From positions 1 through 63,326 of the forward strand of contig CAZRSB010000006.1 of the NCBI GenBank assembly GCA_964602715.1: a stretch of DNA of 63,326 nt, in the 5' to 3' direction. Position 1 is the first letter of the stretch. Every line of letters starts with the position of its first letter. The notes beneath the pieces are model-generated. The model made no database searches. It was not told where the DNA came from and worked only from the letters and a program-made list of their open reading frames with translations. This document shows, piece by piece, positions 17,622 through 26,840 of the stretch. Both the position numbers and the translations under genes were made by a program. The stretch comes from Natronoplasma sp964602715 (GTDB taxonomy: Archaea; Thermoplasmatota; Thermoplasmata; Halarchaeoplasmatales; Halarchaeoplasmataceae).

Positions 17622-18911
17622 TCATTCTTCTAGTATACTGAAATGTTTGTGTGCTGGAAAGCCTTCATGGAAACAGAACTTTATACCCTGAAAGTCCTTT
17701 CTAAATTCCATCACATCTTTTTTAACGTCCTCTGGCTTTTCTCCGTCGATTACTATCCTTTTGATGAATTCTGCTACTTCGTCCATATGGGTCTCTTTCA
17801 TTCCTAGTCTAGTGAGTGCCTGACTCCCAAGTCTGATTCCGCTTGGTTCATTAGCACTATCAACATCGTCCCAAGGCATCAAATTCTTGTTGGCTATGAT
17901 ATTAGCGTCTTCCATAGCTTCGACTAAAGTCTCACCGCCGCCTTCATCTTGAACATCGATTGCTAATGCATGAGACCTTGTGAATCCTTTATGTTCACAA
18001 AGTACGTCTATACCGCGCTCGTATAGAGATTGACCGAGTGCTTGAGCATTTTTTATTATTTGATCAGCGTATTCCTCTCCAAATTTTTGATGTTCAGCTA
18101 AAGCAACTCCTAAAGCCGCCATCGAATGGAGGTGATGATTAGATACTACACCAGGGAACATGCCAAAAAACAAAGACTCTTCCATCTGCTCATCTCTTGG
18201 ATTTGATAATATGATGCCTCGTTGAGGACCAGGAAGCGTCTTATGCGTGCTCCCAGTCATAACTTCTACGCCATGTTCCATCGGTTGTTGAAATTTGCCG
18301 GCTCCTATCAGACCTAAAACATGGGCCGCATCGTACCATACATAACATCCAACTTCTTCAAATACATCTTTTAATTCTTCAAGTGGTGGAGGGAATAAGA
18401 ACACGGATCTACCAAATAAAGCGATATCGGGTTCCTCATTCCTTATCAATTCTTTAGTACCCTCTGGATCAATGTTCATCTCTTCTACATCGAAGGGATA
18501 AGTCTTCGGTTTCATGCCTCTTAGCCCAACTGAACCAAACTCTGCACTGCTTATATGAGCACCGTCTGAGACATCCACTGATGTTATGACTTTGTCTGGG
18601 CCTCCAAGAGCCATCAAAACAGCTTGGTTTGCATTGGTACCGGATATTGGTCTAACATCGGCATAATCTACTCCAAACAATTCTTTAGCAAGCTCCTGAA
18701 CCTTAAGTTCTATATTATCTACGTAGATATTTCCTTCGTAATATCTGTCACCAGGGGGTCCCTCGGCGTACTTGTCCTGTAGTTCAGAAAGCATCAAATC
18801 TCTAGCCATCGGGCTGATTATGTTCTCTGAAGCTATCATCGGTAAGGACTTGGAGAACCATTCTACGTGTTTTTTTGCCTGCTCATGTATATAATCTGCA
18901 TCTTCTTTCAT
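17622..18911 (-). CDS. glyA: Serine hydroxymethyltransferase
   Basis: PLP enzyme that interconverts serine and glycine, feeding one-carbon units to the folate or pterin carrier. In 429 residues it shows PMIASENIISP, AEGPPGDRYYEG, the PLP-binding DAAHVLGL, and the Schiff-base lysine in GSTHKTLPGPQRG. The C-terminal domain (GIRLGSQALTRLGM) is complete. ATG at 18911 is preferred to TTG at 18926. With GcvT/H/L and FolD it forms the glycine/one-carbon part of this window. Confidence 0.95.
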   Translation of the reverse strand: MKEDADYIHEQAKKHVEWFSKSLPMIASENIISPMARDLMLSELQDKYAEGPPGDRYYEGNIYVDNIELKVQELAKELFGVDYADVRPISGTNANQAVLMALGGPDKVITSVDVSDGAHISSAEFGSVGLRGMKPKTYPFDVEEMNIDPEGTKELIRNEEPDIALFGRSVFLFPPPLEELKDVFEEVGCYVWYDAAHVLGLIGAGKFQQPMEHGVEVMTGSTHKTLPGPQRGIILSNPRDEQMEESLFFGMFPGVVSNHHLHSMAALGVALAEHQKFGEEYADQIIKNAQALGQSLYERGIDVLCEHKGFTRSHALAIDVQDEGGGETLVEAMEDANIIANKNLMPWDDVDSANEPSGIRLGSQALTRLGMKETHMDEVAEFIKRIVIDGEKPEDVKKDVMEFRKDFQGIKFCFHEGFPAHKHFSILEE

Positions 18912-18993
18912 AGGCGCACCATCCAAGAGCCAATTATGAACAACATATAAATCATTTCTGTTCGATTTCTCGATTTTTTGAAAATCTATAGGA

Positions 18994-19009
18994 AAACTCT
19001 TAAATCTAT
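18994..19009 (+). promoter_or_regulatory. TATA-like box before the CBS gene
   Basis: AAACTCTTAAATCTAT lies 35-50 nt before the ATG at 19043, inside the 130-base divergent region shared with glyA. A weak GGATTGG ribosome site follows, so this message may have a short leader. Confidence 0.4.
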
Positions 19010-19042
19010 AATCGTATGATGTTGTAGAAAGGGATTGGAAAT

Positions 19043-20200
19043 ATGGCGAAAATTGAAGATTATAAAGCTAAGGATATAATGAGTGAGAAACTTCCGAGTG
19101 TAGAACCTAATGACACCATATCAAATGCTATTGGAATTATGAAGAAACACGATTTGGAAGATGTGCCAGTTGTTCAGGATGGAGATCTAGTTGGTATAAT
19201 AAGCGACGCGACGTTCATAGAAAAGAGAAGTTTGCCCTTCTCCACGAAGGTGAAACATATAATGAGTAACCCTCCTAAAGTGGAAGATGAGGACTCTTTG
19301 CTTAAAGTAAGTGAGATGTTACTTTCATCAGATTATAGAGGAATACCTGTAACCAATCAACGAGATGAGTATATTGGCTTTATTACCCGAGACGATATAA
19401 CAGATATTATTCCTTCATTAGAAGAGTTGAAGAAAACTACAGTTAAGGATTTTATGACGCCTTCACCAGCTACTATAGAAGAGCACCAAAAGATAGGTAA
19501 AGCTAGAGCTATGATGAAAAGATATGACGTCAGAGTTTTACCTGTCGTAGATACACATGGTCATCTCAGCGGGATGGTAGGTATACAGGACATAATAAAT
19601 AAAGTTGCCCAGCCGATATCCAGACAAGAACGCGGAGAAAGAACGGGTGAAAGAGATTCATATAAGGATATTGAAGTGAGTAGTATAATGTCTGAACCGC
19701 CTATCACTACATCTCCTAACTCAGAAATAAAAAGTGCAGCTTCCGAGATGTTAGAACACAATATATCCACATTACCAGCGACAGATGACGGTAAGATAAA
19801 AGGGATAATCACTCAGTTTGATTTAATAGAGATGCTCACCAGCTTCAGGGAAAGAGATCAAGTGTATGTACAAATTACAGGTTTAGAAGAACGCCCTGAG
19901 ATATACGAACAGATGTATGATATAATCCAAAACTATCTACAAAAGGTAAACAAAGTTCTGAAACCTCTGGTTTTAAATGTACATATCGTTAGCCATCAAA
20001 CTAGTGGAGAACAATCTAAATACAGCGTGAGGTTGAGACTATCAACAGATTATGGGATGTTCTATGCTAAAAAATTTGATTGGAATATGATGAGTGCTTT
20101 AGACCAAGCGTTGGAAAGTATAAGAAAAAAGGTATTCAAGGATAAAGAAAAGAAGCTGGATCAACGGAAACATCCTAAATATCAAAAATTGATTTCATGA
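19043..20200 (+). CDS. Four-CBS protein with possible HPF-like C-terminus
   Basis: A 385-residue protein with four CBS repeats (KAKDIMSEKLPS; KVKHIMSNPP; TVKDFMTPSPA; EVSSIMSEPPI), which as pairs usually bind AMP, ATP or similar nucleotides. From about residue 275 a different domain follows (VYVQITGLEE, then VLNVHIVSHQTS and SVRLRLST, ending in a helix EALESIRKKVF-like stretch). Its beta-alpha order and nucleic-acid-like basic tail recall ribosome hibernation factors (HPF/S30AE). If so, the protein would couple cell energy state to ribosome silencing. The CBS part is certain, the HPF part tentative. Confidence 0.85.
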   Translation: MAKIEDYKAKDIMSEKLPSVEPNDTISNAIGIMKKHDLEDVPVVQDGDLVGIISDATFIEKRSLPFSTKVKHIMSNPPKVEDEDSLLKVSEMLLSSDYRGIPVTNQRDEYIGFITRDDITDIIPSLEELKKTTVKDFMTPSPATIEEHQKIGKARAMMKRYDVRVLPVVDTHGHLSGMVGIQDIINKVAQPISRQERGERTGERDSYKDIEVSSIMSEPPITTSPNSEIKSAASEMLEHNISTLPATDDGKIKGIITQFDLIEMLTSFRERDQVYVQITGLEERPEIYEQMYDIIQNYLQKVNKVLKPLVLNVHIVSHQTSGEQSKYSVRLRLSTDYGMFYAKKFDWNMMSALDQALESIRKKVFKDKEKKLDQRKHPKYQKLIS

Positions 20201-20222
20201 GTTACCTTTAAAGTTGGAAGAG

Positions 20223-20888
20223 ATGGGTTACGCTGCATTGTTTTCTGGTGGAAAAGACTCGGCCCTCGCGCTTTGGAAAGCACAAAGTTTAGGTCTAAAG
20301 ATTGACTTTCTAATCACAGTCTACCCAGAAAAAGACTATTCGTACATGTTTCATAAACCCAACCTCCATTTGATGCCTCAGATCGCTAAGTCTCTCGATA
20401 TAGAACTTATCAAGATAGAAACTTCAGGAAAAAAGGAGAAGGAGATGGAAGAACTTAAGGAAAAGATGAAAGGGTTTGAAATAGATGGGATCATCACAGG
20501 TGCAGTCGCTTCAAATTATCAGATGGCGAGGATAGAAAATTTGGCCTCAGAGCATTCTCTTGATGTGTTCGCCCCTCTATGGAATAAATCTTCTTCTGAG
20601 TTGATTCGAGAGATAATAGAAGAAAAATTCAAAACTATAATCGTCAGCGTCTCTGCTAGAGGGCTGGATGAAACTTGGTTGGGTAGAGAACTAGACGAAA
20701 ATTGTTTTAGTGCCCTTAAGCGATTGAAAGAGAAGTATGGTATCAATATCTCCGGAGAAGGTGGAGAATATGAAACACTTGTCCTTGATGCTCCGAACTT
20801 CAGTACTAGCTTTCATGTGACAGAGCAAGAACCCGATTGGGATGGAAAAAGAGGAGAATTAAAAGTAAAGATTAAAAAAAAGAGATGA
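20223..20888 (+). CDS. dph6: Diphthine-ammonia ligase Dph6
   Basis: ATP-dependent amidation of diphthine, the last step of diphthamide formation on elongation factor 2. The 221 residues hold the N-type ATP-pyrophosphatase loop FSGGKDSALAL, then ITGAVASNYQ and the signature EGGEYETLVLDAP. ATG at 20223 places the loop eight residues from the start, as in the family; TTG three codons earlier is less likely. The gap to the CBS gene is only 22 bases, so the two are probably cotranscribed, linking two translation-related proteins. Confidence 0.93.
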   Translation: MGYAALFSGGKDSALALWKAQSLGLKIDFLITVYPEKDYSYMFHKPNLHLMPQIAKSLDIELIKIETSGKKEKEMEELKEKMKGFEIDGIITGAVASNYQMARIENLASEHSLDVFAPLWNKSSSELIREIIEEKFKTIIVSVSARGLDETWLGRELDENCFSALKRLKEKYGINISGEGGEYETLVLDAPNFSTSFHVTEQEPDWDGKRGELKVKIKKKR

Positions 20889-20901
20889 GGGGTTTTCGAT
20901 T

Positions 20902-21468
20902 TTACCTGTGACCTCTCTCATCAACACCAAATGCATCATCTCTGTGACCATCCACACTGGACCAAAAGACTTTTGCCGCATCACTGTCTCTTTCTTTTCT
21001 TTTACTGACCTCCCCTCTCATCAGATTTAATTCTTCAGATAAAGATTCATAATGTCCTTTTTCCATCAAGGAGATGTATCTAAAAAATGGAGCATGTGCC
21101 TCGAATCTTTCGGCCATATATAAGTATATCATCTTCGCATTTTCCTCGTTCTCTATAGCTTTTTGAAGAGAGTCTATTATGTTATCAACATCTGATAAGT
21201 CGTAGGCTGTTTCATGTGGGGGTAATTTTTCTGATTTGGGTACCGCGTCCTCATAGTCTCTATCTCCAAACTCAGCTTCGTATCTTTTCAGCAACTCTTT
21301 TTTATGTATTTCTTCGTCTTTTGCCAGTGCCTTAAATCTCTCTTTGACTAGTGTCCCAAATCCTTCCTTAGCAAAATCAGTATAGAATTTTTTGGCATCT
21401 TCTTCTGACACTATCGAGTAGGCCAATAGTTCTTTTAAGCTGAATTCCTCTAAATCTTCCTTCATCAT
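20902..21468 (-). CDS. Rubrerythrin-like ferritin-family protein
   Basis: A 188-residue four-helix diiron protein. Paired iron-ligand helices are visible: SEEDAKKFYTDFAKEG with AKDEEIHKKEL, and ENEENAKMIYLYMAE with MEKGHYESLSEE. It has no rubredoxin domain, so it is an erythrin-like form. Such proteins remove peroxide or store iron in anaerobes. ATG at 21468 (or the next codon) lies about 30 nt after a TATA-like AATATTTAAAG on the minus strand. It ends convergent with dph6. Confidence 0.85.
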   Translation of the reverse strand: MMKEDLEEFSLKELLAYSIVSEEDAKKFYTDFAKEGFGTLVKERFKALAKDEEIHKKELLKRYEAEFGDRDYEDAVPKSEKLPPHETAYDLSDVDNIIDSLQKAIENEENAKMIYLYMAERFEAHAPFFRYISLMEKGHYESLSEELNLMRGEVSKRKERDSDAAKVFWSSVDGHRDDAFGVDERGHR

Positions 21469-21533
21469 AATTATCAAAATGTATAAAGGATAGGCTCTTT
21501 AAATATTTTCTGTGCTCAATTCCTTAGTACTTC

Positions 21534-22877
21534 TCACATGTCTTTCTTGATGCCTCTCCCAACAAGTATACCTGTTGCAGCCGCATTTACAATATCGTGG
21601 GATAATCCTGCTCCGTCACCTGCCGCATATAGATCTGGGATCGTAGTCTGAAAATCTTTTTTGATCTTCAACCGATTCGCATAAAATTTTATTTCGGGAG
21701 CATACAATAAAGTCGTCCCTGAATCTACACCTGGTATTATCTTGTCAAGCTTCTCCAAACCTTCTTTGATATCAATCACGTGACGCTCTGGTAGCGCCAT
21801 TGATATATCACCTGGGGTGTAATCGTCCAAAGAAGGTCGTATGGGATTGCGATCTATCCTATTATGGGTGGATCGTCTTCCATCTCTGAGATCACCCATC
21901 CTTTGTACTATCGGTTTTTTGCCTCCTATAGTTGTTGCTAGCTGAGCTATCGCTCTACCGTATTTTGTTGTGTTCTCTAAGGGTTCAGTGAGATGGGTTC
22001 TAACAAGGAATGCGAAATTGGTTTTTTCCGTTTCTTTTTTCTTCATAGAGTGGCCATTAACTCCTATGAATCCATCATATTTTTCTTTGACAACAAATCC
22101 TTTATGATTGGTGCAAAAGGTCCTTACAAAATCGTCGTATCTTTTCGTATAGAGGTGGAATTTAGGATCTCGATTTACCTCAATTACAGGATCCATTATT
22201 ATACTAGGTACTTCCACTCTCACTCCTATATCAATCGGCGCAAATTCTGCCCGTAATGGATACCTTTCGATCAACTCTTGTACCCAATCTATCCCTACTC
22301 TGCCGGGAGCCAATACTGTCTTTCTAGCCCTGATCTTTTCTCCTTCAGAAGTTTCTGCCCCAACACAACTTCCTTCTTCGATGACTAATCGTTTTACTTC
22401 AGTCTTAGTTTTGAAAGATACCCCTCTATCAACCAATTCTTCTTTAAATGATTTTATCACTTCTGGAGCTTTATCAGAGCCTATATGAGCTTGTCTTATA
22501 GGAAAAAACCTAGCTCCGATGGATGCAGCCCTTCTTTTAAGCTTTTCCTCCTGTTGAGTTCCATCACTCTCTGGTTCTGGCATTCCATGAGAGGAAAGAA
22601 CTTTTTCTACGGACTCAATCAAGTTCCACGCCATTCTTTCGTCTTTTGTGTAGTCTCTAAGATTACCGCCAATATCTGGGCGCAGATTGACCGTCCCATC
22701 TGAATAGGCGCCAGCACCCCCTATACCAGACATTATGTCTTTTTCAGTCCTTTTATCTATATCTTTCCCCTTATCTACTACTACTATCTCATGATCTGAA
22801 TCACTCAATTCATGAGCCACAAAAAGCCCAGCAGGGCCTCCGCCGATTATCAATATGTCATATGCATCTTTATTCAT
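21534..22877 (-). CDS. FAD-dependent oxidoreductase (COG2509 type)
   Basis: A 447-residue flavoprotein. The FAD-binding loop is IIGGGPAGLFVAHEL at the N-terminus, then SGIGGAGAYSDG, LAPGRVG, and the closing AGDGAGLSHDIVNAAATG. This matches the uncharacterised FAD-dependent dehydrogenase group widely found in anaerobes; its substrate is unknown. ATG at 22877 follows GGAGAG; TTG at 22907 is the longer alternative. It lies just downstream of the Rnf-like genes on the same strand (gap 112 bases), so a shared electron-transfer role is possible but unproven. Confidence 0.85.
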   Translation of the reverse strand: MNKDAYDILIIGGGPAGLFVAHELSDSDHEIVVVDKGKDIDKRTEKDIMSGIGGAGAYSDGTVNLRPDIGGNLRDYTKDERMAWNLIESVEKVLSSHGMPEPESDGTQQEEKLKRRAASIGARFFPIRQAHIGSDKAPEVIKSFKEELVDRGVSFKTKTEVKRLVIEEGSCVGAETSEGEKIRARKTVLAPGRVGIDWVQELIERYPLRAEFAPIDIGVRVEVPSIIMDPVIEVNRDPKFHLYTKRYDDFVRTFCTNHKGFVVKEKYDGFIGVNGHSMKKKETEKTNFAFLVRTHLTEPLENTTKYGRAIAQLATTIGGKKPIVQRMGDLRDGRRSTHNRIDRNPIRPSLDDYTPGDISMALPERHVIDIKEGLEKLDKIIPGVDSGTTLLYAPEIKFYANRLKIKKDFQTTIPDLYAAGDGAGLSHDIVNAAATGILVGRGIKKDM

Positions 22878-22989
22878 CTCTATTGTTCTCTCCAAAATAC
22901 GAATCAAGAGACGGACTATTTAACATTTTTTAAAAACTCGAATTTGAGTACAGAGATCAGAGACTAGCACTCCATATCCCAGTATACGA

Positions 22990-24312
22990 TCATTCTTTTG
23001 GTTTTGCTACTTTAGATTGTCCTCTTCTGAGGTAAGGCGTAAGTCTTATGTTGGAAGGACAAACATAGGAACAGAGCGCACAATCTATACAATCTAAAAC
23101 ATTGAGTTTTTCTAACATCTTCTCATCCCCTCTCTTTTCAGCCATCATTATTTGTTGAGGATAGATATCGACAGGACATACAAGATTACAATATCCACAC
23201 CTGATACACGGCTTTTGTTCCTCATAAGGATCCTTTTCATTTCTAGTAAAGGCAGTAAGACCCGAAGTCGCCTTAAGTATAGGATGAGAAGGATCTGGAA
23301 CTGTAGGGCCCATCATTATAGAACCTAAGGCGACCCTTTTGAACTCAGAGGGTGAAGTATCCTCATATTTTAATATGTGTTCGATCGGTGTCCCCATTCT
23401 AGTCCACAGATTCTTCCCACCAGTCCTTTTTGAATAGAACGTCATACCTCGAGAAACTAGTGGCAAGCCTTCCAAAACTGCTTCTGCGACAGCATATGCT
23501 GTCGCTACATTATGAACCACAGTGTTCACCGAAGGAGGAAACTCTCCTGAAGGTACCTCCATATCCAGTACTTCTTTAACGAGTAATTTTTCACTGCCAA
23601 CCGAATAGTTAGGTCTTACTCTCTGTATCTCGATCTCATTTTCCCTTAACAGCTCTTCAAAATCAGGAGTGGTATCTTTTTGTGTCCTGGTCGCAAAAGT
23701 TATCTTATCCACATCTAAGATCTTTCCCATCAGTAGTATCCCCTGAATAAGTTTTTCCGGTTTTTCCATCATCAGTCTAACATCAGAAGCTAGATTGGGG
23801 TCACTTTCCTTTGCATTTATCAATAGATGGGATATGTCATCCTCTGACAATTTGATATGAGTTGGGAAAGCAGCACCTCCTAATCCAACTACTCCAGCCT
23901 CTTTAACTCTCTGAAGCAGTATGTCTCGAGAAGATTTTGCAGGATCTAAAGGTTCATAGCAATTTTGTTTTTCTTCGCTTTCAGTATTTATCACTACCGC
24001 TCTCTTTTTTTCACCAGTTAGAGGATATCTTATCTTCTTGATATCTTTGACCAGTCCACTAACAGGACTATGAACTGGGACCATCATCTCATGCTGCTCT
24101 TTTTTTCCTGCTATCCTCTCGCCGTATTCCACGAACTCATCTTTTTCAACTATCAACTTTGCCTCTGGTCCGACATGCTGTTGAAGAAAGACTTTCATTT
24201 CTTCAGCCGGAGGTACTTCAGAAAAAGGATCAGCTATAGACTCCTTTTTCATACTTATATCGACTTCGAAACCCCCTTTTTCCTCAAAGTGTTGGTCTTG
24301 TTTTTTAGCCAT
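22990..24312 (-). CDS. RnfC-like iron-sulfur protein, paralogue 2
   Basis: A 440-residue protein with the RnfC plan: N-terminal FEEKGGF and VHSPVSGLV barrel-sandwich, the Gly-rich nucleotide loop GLGGAAFPTH near residue 148, an SLBB region, and two 4Fe-4S motifs at the end (CIRCGYCNLVCP and CIDCALCSYVCP). RnfC is the subunit that takes electrons from NADH or ferredoxin-linked flavin. It is about half identical by eye to its upstream neighbour, so the pair arose by gene duplication. The ATG has AGGTT upstream; the gap to the first copy is 24 bases. Confidence 0.88.
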   Translation of the reverse strand: MAKKQDQHFEEKGGFEVDISMKKESIADPFSEVPPAEEMKVFLQQHVGPEAKLIVEKDEFVEYGERIAGKKEQHEMMVPVHSPVSGLVKDIKKIRYPLTGEKKRAVVINTESEEKQNCYEPLDPAKSSRDILLQRVKEAGVVGLGGAAFPTHIKLSEDDISHLLINAKESDPNLASDVRLMMEKPEKLIQGILLMGKILDVDKITFATRTQKDTTPDFEELLRENEIEIQRVRPNYSVGSEKLLVKEVLDMEVPSGEFPPSVNTVVHNVATAYAVAEAVLEGLPLVSRGMTFYSKRTGGKNLWTRMGTPIEHILKYEDTSPSEFKRVALGSIMMGPTVPDPSHPILKATSGLTAFTRNEKDPYEEQKPCIRCGYCNLVCPVDIYPQQIMMAEKRGDEKMLEKLNVLDCIDCALCSYVCPSNIRLTPYLRRGQSKVAKPKE

Positions 24313-24336
24313 GATCTAAACCTTTTTTACGTGATC

Positions 24337-25671
24337 TTATTTTTGATATTCCCACATCTCCGACTTCGCTCTCCTCAATATAGGTTTGAAATTTATCCGA
24401 GCAGGACAGACAAAGGAGCAGAGACCGCAATCCATACATACGTCAGCGTTTAATCTTTGAAGTCGCTTAGTATCTTCCTTTTGTTCTGCTTTCATGATCA
24501 GCTGGGGATACAGATCTACAGGGCATACAGTATTACAGTTTCCACATCTGATACACCAGGTTTTATCTTCATAAGGATGCTTCTCTTCCTCAGTAAAGCC
24601 TGTGACACCTGCATGAGCTTTCAATACGGGCATCGATGGATCGAGAGCAGAAGCACCCATCATTATGGAACCTAAAGCTACTCTTTCGAAATCAGTCGCT
24701 GAGGCTCCAACAAATTCTAATATATGTTCAATAGGTGTGCCGTTCCTCACCCAGAGATTTTTTCCGCCTATATCTTTAGAGTAATAGGTAAGTCCTCTAG
24801 AAACGAGAGATTCTCCCTTTCTTATCGCTCTAGATACTGCATATGCAGTTCCTACGTTGTGGACTATCGCTCCTACATCGACGGAATGTTTGTCATGTGG
24901 AACCTCTTTTCCTAGTATCTCAGTCACTAAAAGTCTTCCGTATCCTACAGAATAATTGGGTCTTACCCTTACTATCTCGATCTCTTCTTCCTTCAAATGT
25001 TCTTCAAACTCTGGAATTTCGCCTTTTTGGGTTCTAGTAGCAAAGATTATATTTTCAGCATCTAAGATGTGAGCCATCAATTTGATTCCATCAATCATCT
25101 CTTCCGCCTTTTCTTTCATCAGTCTGACATCGCAAGCCACATTAGGATCACTTTCTTTAGCGTTTATGATTAGATTGGTGACTTTACCGGCTGCCTGCGA
25201 AAGCTTGACATGAGTGGGACAGACAGCACCTCCTAAACCTACAACTCCTCCCTCCCTGATACGACCCAAAAGTTCCTTTTTGGTGGCTTCTTTAGGGTTG
25301 ATTGGATCATAAAACGGTTCTTTCTCTTCACTTTCCGTTTTTATAACAACTGCAGTTTCTTCGTCTCCAGATATTGGATGTTCTTTCTTCTCTATTTTCT
25401 TAACTTCTCCAGTGACTGGACTATGAACAGGAACAGACCATTCGTTATCTTCCACTATCCCTCCTATCTTCTCACTGTATTCAACATGATCTCCTTTTTC
25501 CACCAGAGGTTTTGCTGCTGGCCCAACATGTTGACGTAAAAATACGATCATCTCTTCGGAAGGAGGCACTTCACTAAATGGGTCATCGATGGCTTCTCTC
25601 TTCATATGGAGGTCCAATTTGAAGCCTCCTTTCTCTTCGAATTTTCTATGAGCTTTGTCTTTATTCGCCAT
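24337..25671 (-). CDS. RnfC-like iron-sulfur protein, paralogue 1
   Basis: A 444-residue paralogue of the following gene. It has FEEKGGFKLDLHMKRE, the nucleotide loop GLGGAVCPTH (Cys in place of the usual Gly or aromatic residue), and two 4Fe-4S clusters (CIRCGNCNTVCP and CMDCGLCSFVCP). ATG at 25671 is placed 8 bases after a perfect GGAGGTGA that overlaps the RnfD stop, so translation is coupled to rnfD. A GTG four codons earlier lies inside that ribosome site and is unlikely. Confidence 0.88.
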   Translation of the reverse strand: MANKDKAHRKFEEKGGFKLDLHMKREAIDDPFSEVPPSEEMIVFLRQHVGPAAKPLVEKGDHVEYSEKIGGIVEDNEWSVPVHSPVTGEVKKIEKKEHPISGDEETAVVIKTESEEKEPFYDPINPKEATKKELLGRIREGGVVGLGGAVCPTHVKLSQAAGKVTNLIINAKESDPNVACDVRLMKEKAEEMIDGIKLMAHILDAENIIFATRTQKGEIPEFEEHLKEEEIEIVRVRPNYSVGYGRLLVTEILGKEVPHDKHSVDVGAIVHNVGTAYAVSRAIRKGESLVSRGLTYYSKDIGGKNLWVRNGTPIEHILEFVGASATDFERVALGSIMMGASALDPSMPVLKAHAGVTGFTEEEKHPYEDKTWCIRCGNCNTVCPVDLYPQLIMKAEQKEDTKRLQRLNADVCMDCGLCSFVCPARINFKPILRRAKSEMWEYQK

Positions 25672-25686
25672 GTTTGTACTCACCTC

Positions 25687-26754
25687 CTACACCCTATGCC
25701 CATAGGGTTTTTTTATAACGATCCTGTCCAGTAAAGGAGTCATGAAGTTCATGATTACTAGTGCGATTATCGCTCCTCCTAAGAATCCGTATAGTTGAAA
25801 TACAAAAGTCAATACGGCTAATCCAATACCGAATAAGTATTGAGAGATCTCAGGCATCGGTGTAGATTGGGGTTCCGTAGCCATGAAGAACGACATGAAA
25901 AGAACACTACCACTGAATATATGGAAAGCTATCCTCATTGTGATCATCTCACCCATAGAAACGTCTCCACTCCTCCAAATCAATGCAGCAGCTACAGCTA
26001 ACACCAACATAGTCCCTAGAGTTGATACAACGATCCTCCATTTGTATCTCAACCAATAAACAGCGAAGGCTCCAACGATAAGAACTACTATACCCATACC
26101 ACTGCCTATCCAACCATGGGGCTGCCACAAGAAATGTGCTTGAGTACTTGACAGCTCGATACCAAAGAGAGGTATCTCATCTATAAAGCTGATTTCAAAA
26201 AAAGTCATCATACTTTCGAACCCTTCACCACTCATCATACTGTACCGATAATGATGTGGATGGAACAACATCCCACCTTCTAATGTTCCTTCAAATACTT
26301 CAAACCGTTGGACTGCATAAAGTAATAACAAGACCAACGATTTCGCGGATGCCGCAGGGTTTAAATATTTATGATCTAAGTATTTTCCCTGTATGTATTT
26401 GAAAACTAACATAGTAAGAAAAGCGACCACAAAAGTAACGAGATAAGGGGACTCTATAGGCATGCTCAAGCCCACTATCATACCCGCTACAAGAGGTGAT
26501 GCGGGAGAACCGTAAGTAGGTTTCATACCTATCCATTTTTGATATGAGTCGACCACGCTGTGAACAACGAGAACAGTACCCAACGCTACGAGAATATGGA
26601 TCAGAGCTGGTACGCCCATCACTATAACAGAAGCATAGGCGATTATGGCCATCAACAAAAATGTTTTTATCATCAACTCGTTTTTATCAAAGCCAATATG
26701 GACGTGTGGAGGCTTCACGACTTTATAAAAAGTAGATTTGGCTTTCTCTCCCAT
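25687..26754 (-). CDS. RnfD-like membrane protein
   Basis: A 355-residue membrane protein with about nine hydrophobic segments. RnfD/NqrB features are PPHVHIGFDKNELMIKT at the start, a NPAASAKSLVLL segment and FFMATEPQSTP near residue 300, which matches the conserved Asp/Glu-Pro motif of RnfD. The S-G-A-T site where FMN is bound covalently in standard RnfD is not seen. RnfA, B, E and G are not adjacent. A weak GAGGTT ribosome site precedes the ATG. Likely the membrane anchor for the two RnfC proteins. Confidence 0.85.
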   Translation of the reverse strand: MGEKAKSTFYKVVKPPHVHIGFDKNELMIKTFLLMAIIAYASVIVMGVPALIHILVALGTVLVVHSVVDSYQKWIGMKPTYGSPASPLVAGMIVGLSMPIESPYLVTFVVAFLTMLVFKYIQGKYLDHKYLNPAASAKSLVLLLLYAVQRFEVFEGTLEGGMLFHPHHYRYSMMSGEGFESMMTFFEISFIDEIPLFGIELSSTQAHFLWQPHGWIGSGMGIVVLIVGAFAVYWLRYKWRIVVSTLGTMLVLAVAAALIWRSGDVSMGEMITMRIAFHIFSGSVLFMSFFMATEPQSTPMPEISQYLFGIGLAVLTFVFQLYGFLGGAIIALVIMNFMTPLLDRIVIKKPYGHRV

Positions 26755-26840
26755 AATATCTAACCTCTATAGAATGCTTTTATTTCAACGTTATAGGTAT
26801 CTGCCTTTTATTATTTTATTTTTACGGCAAAAAATGTCAA

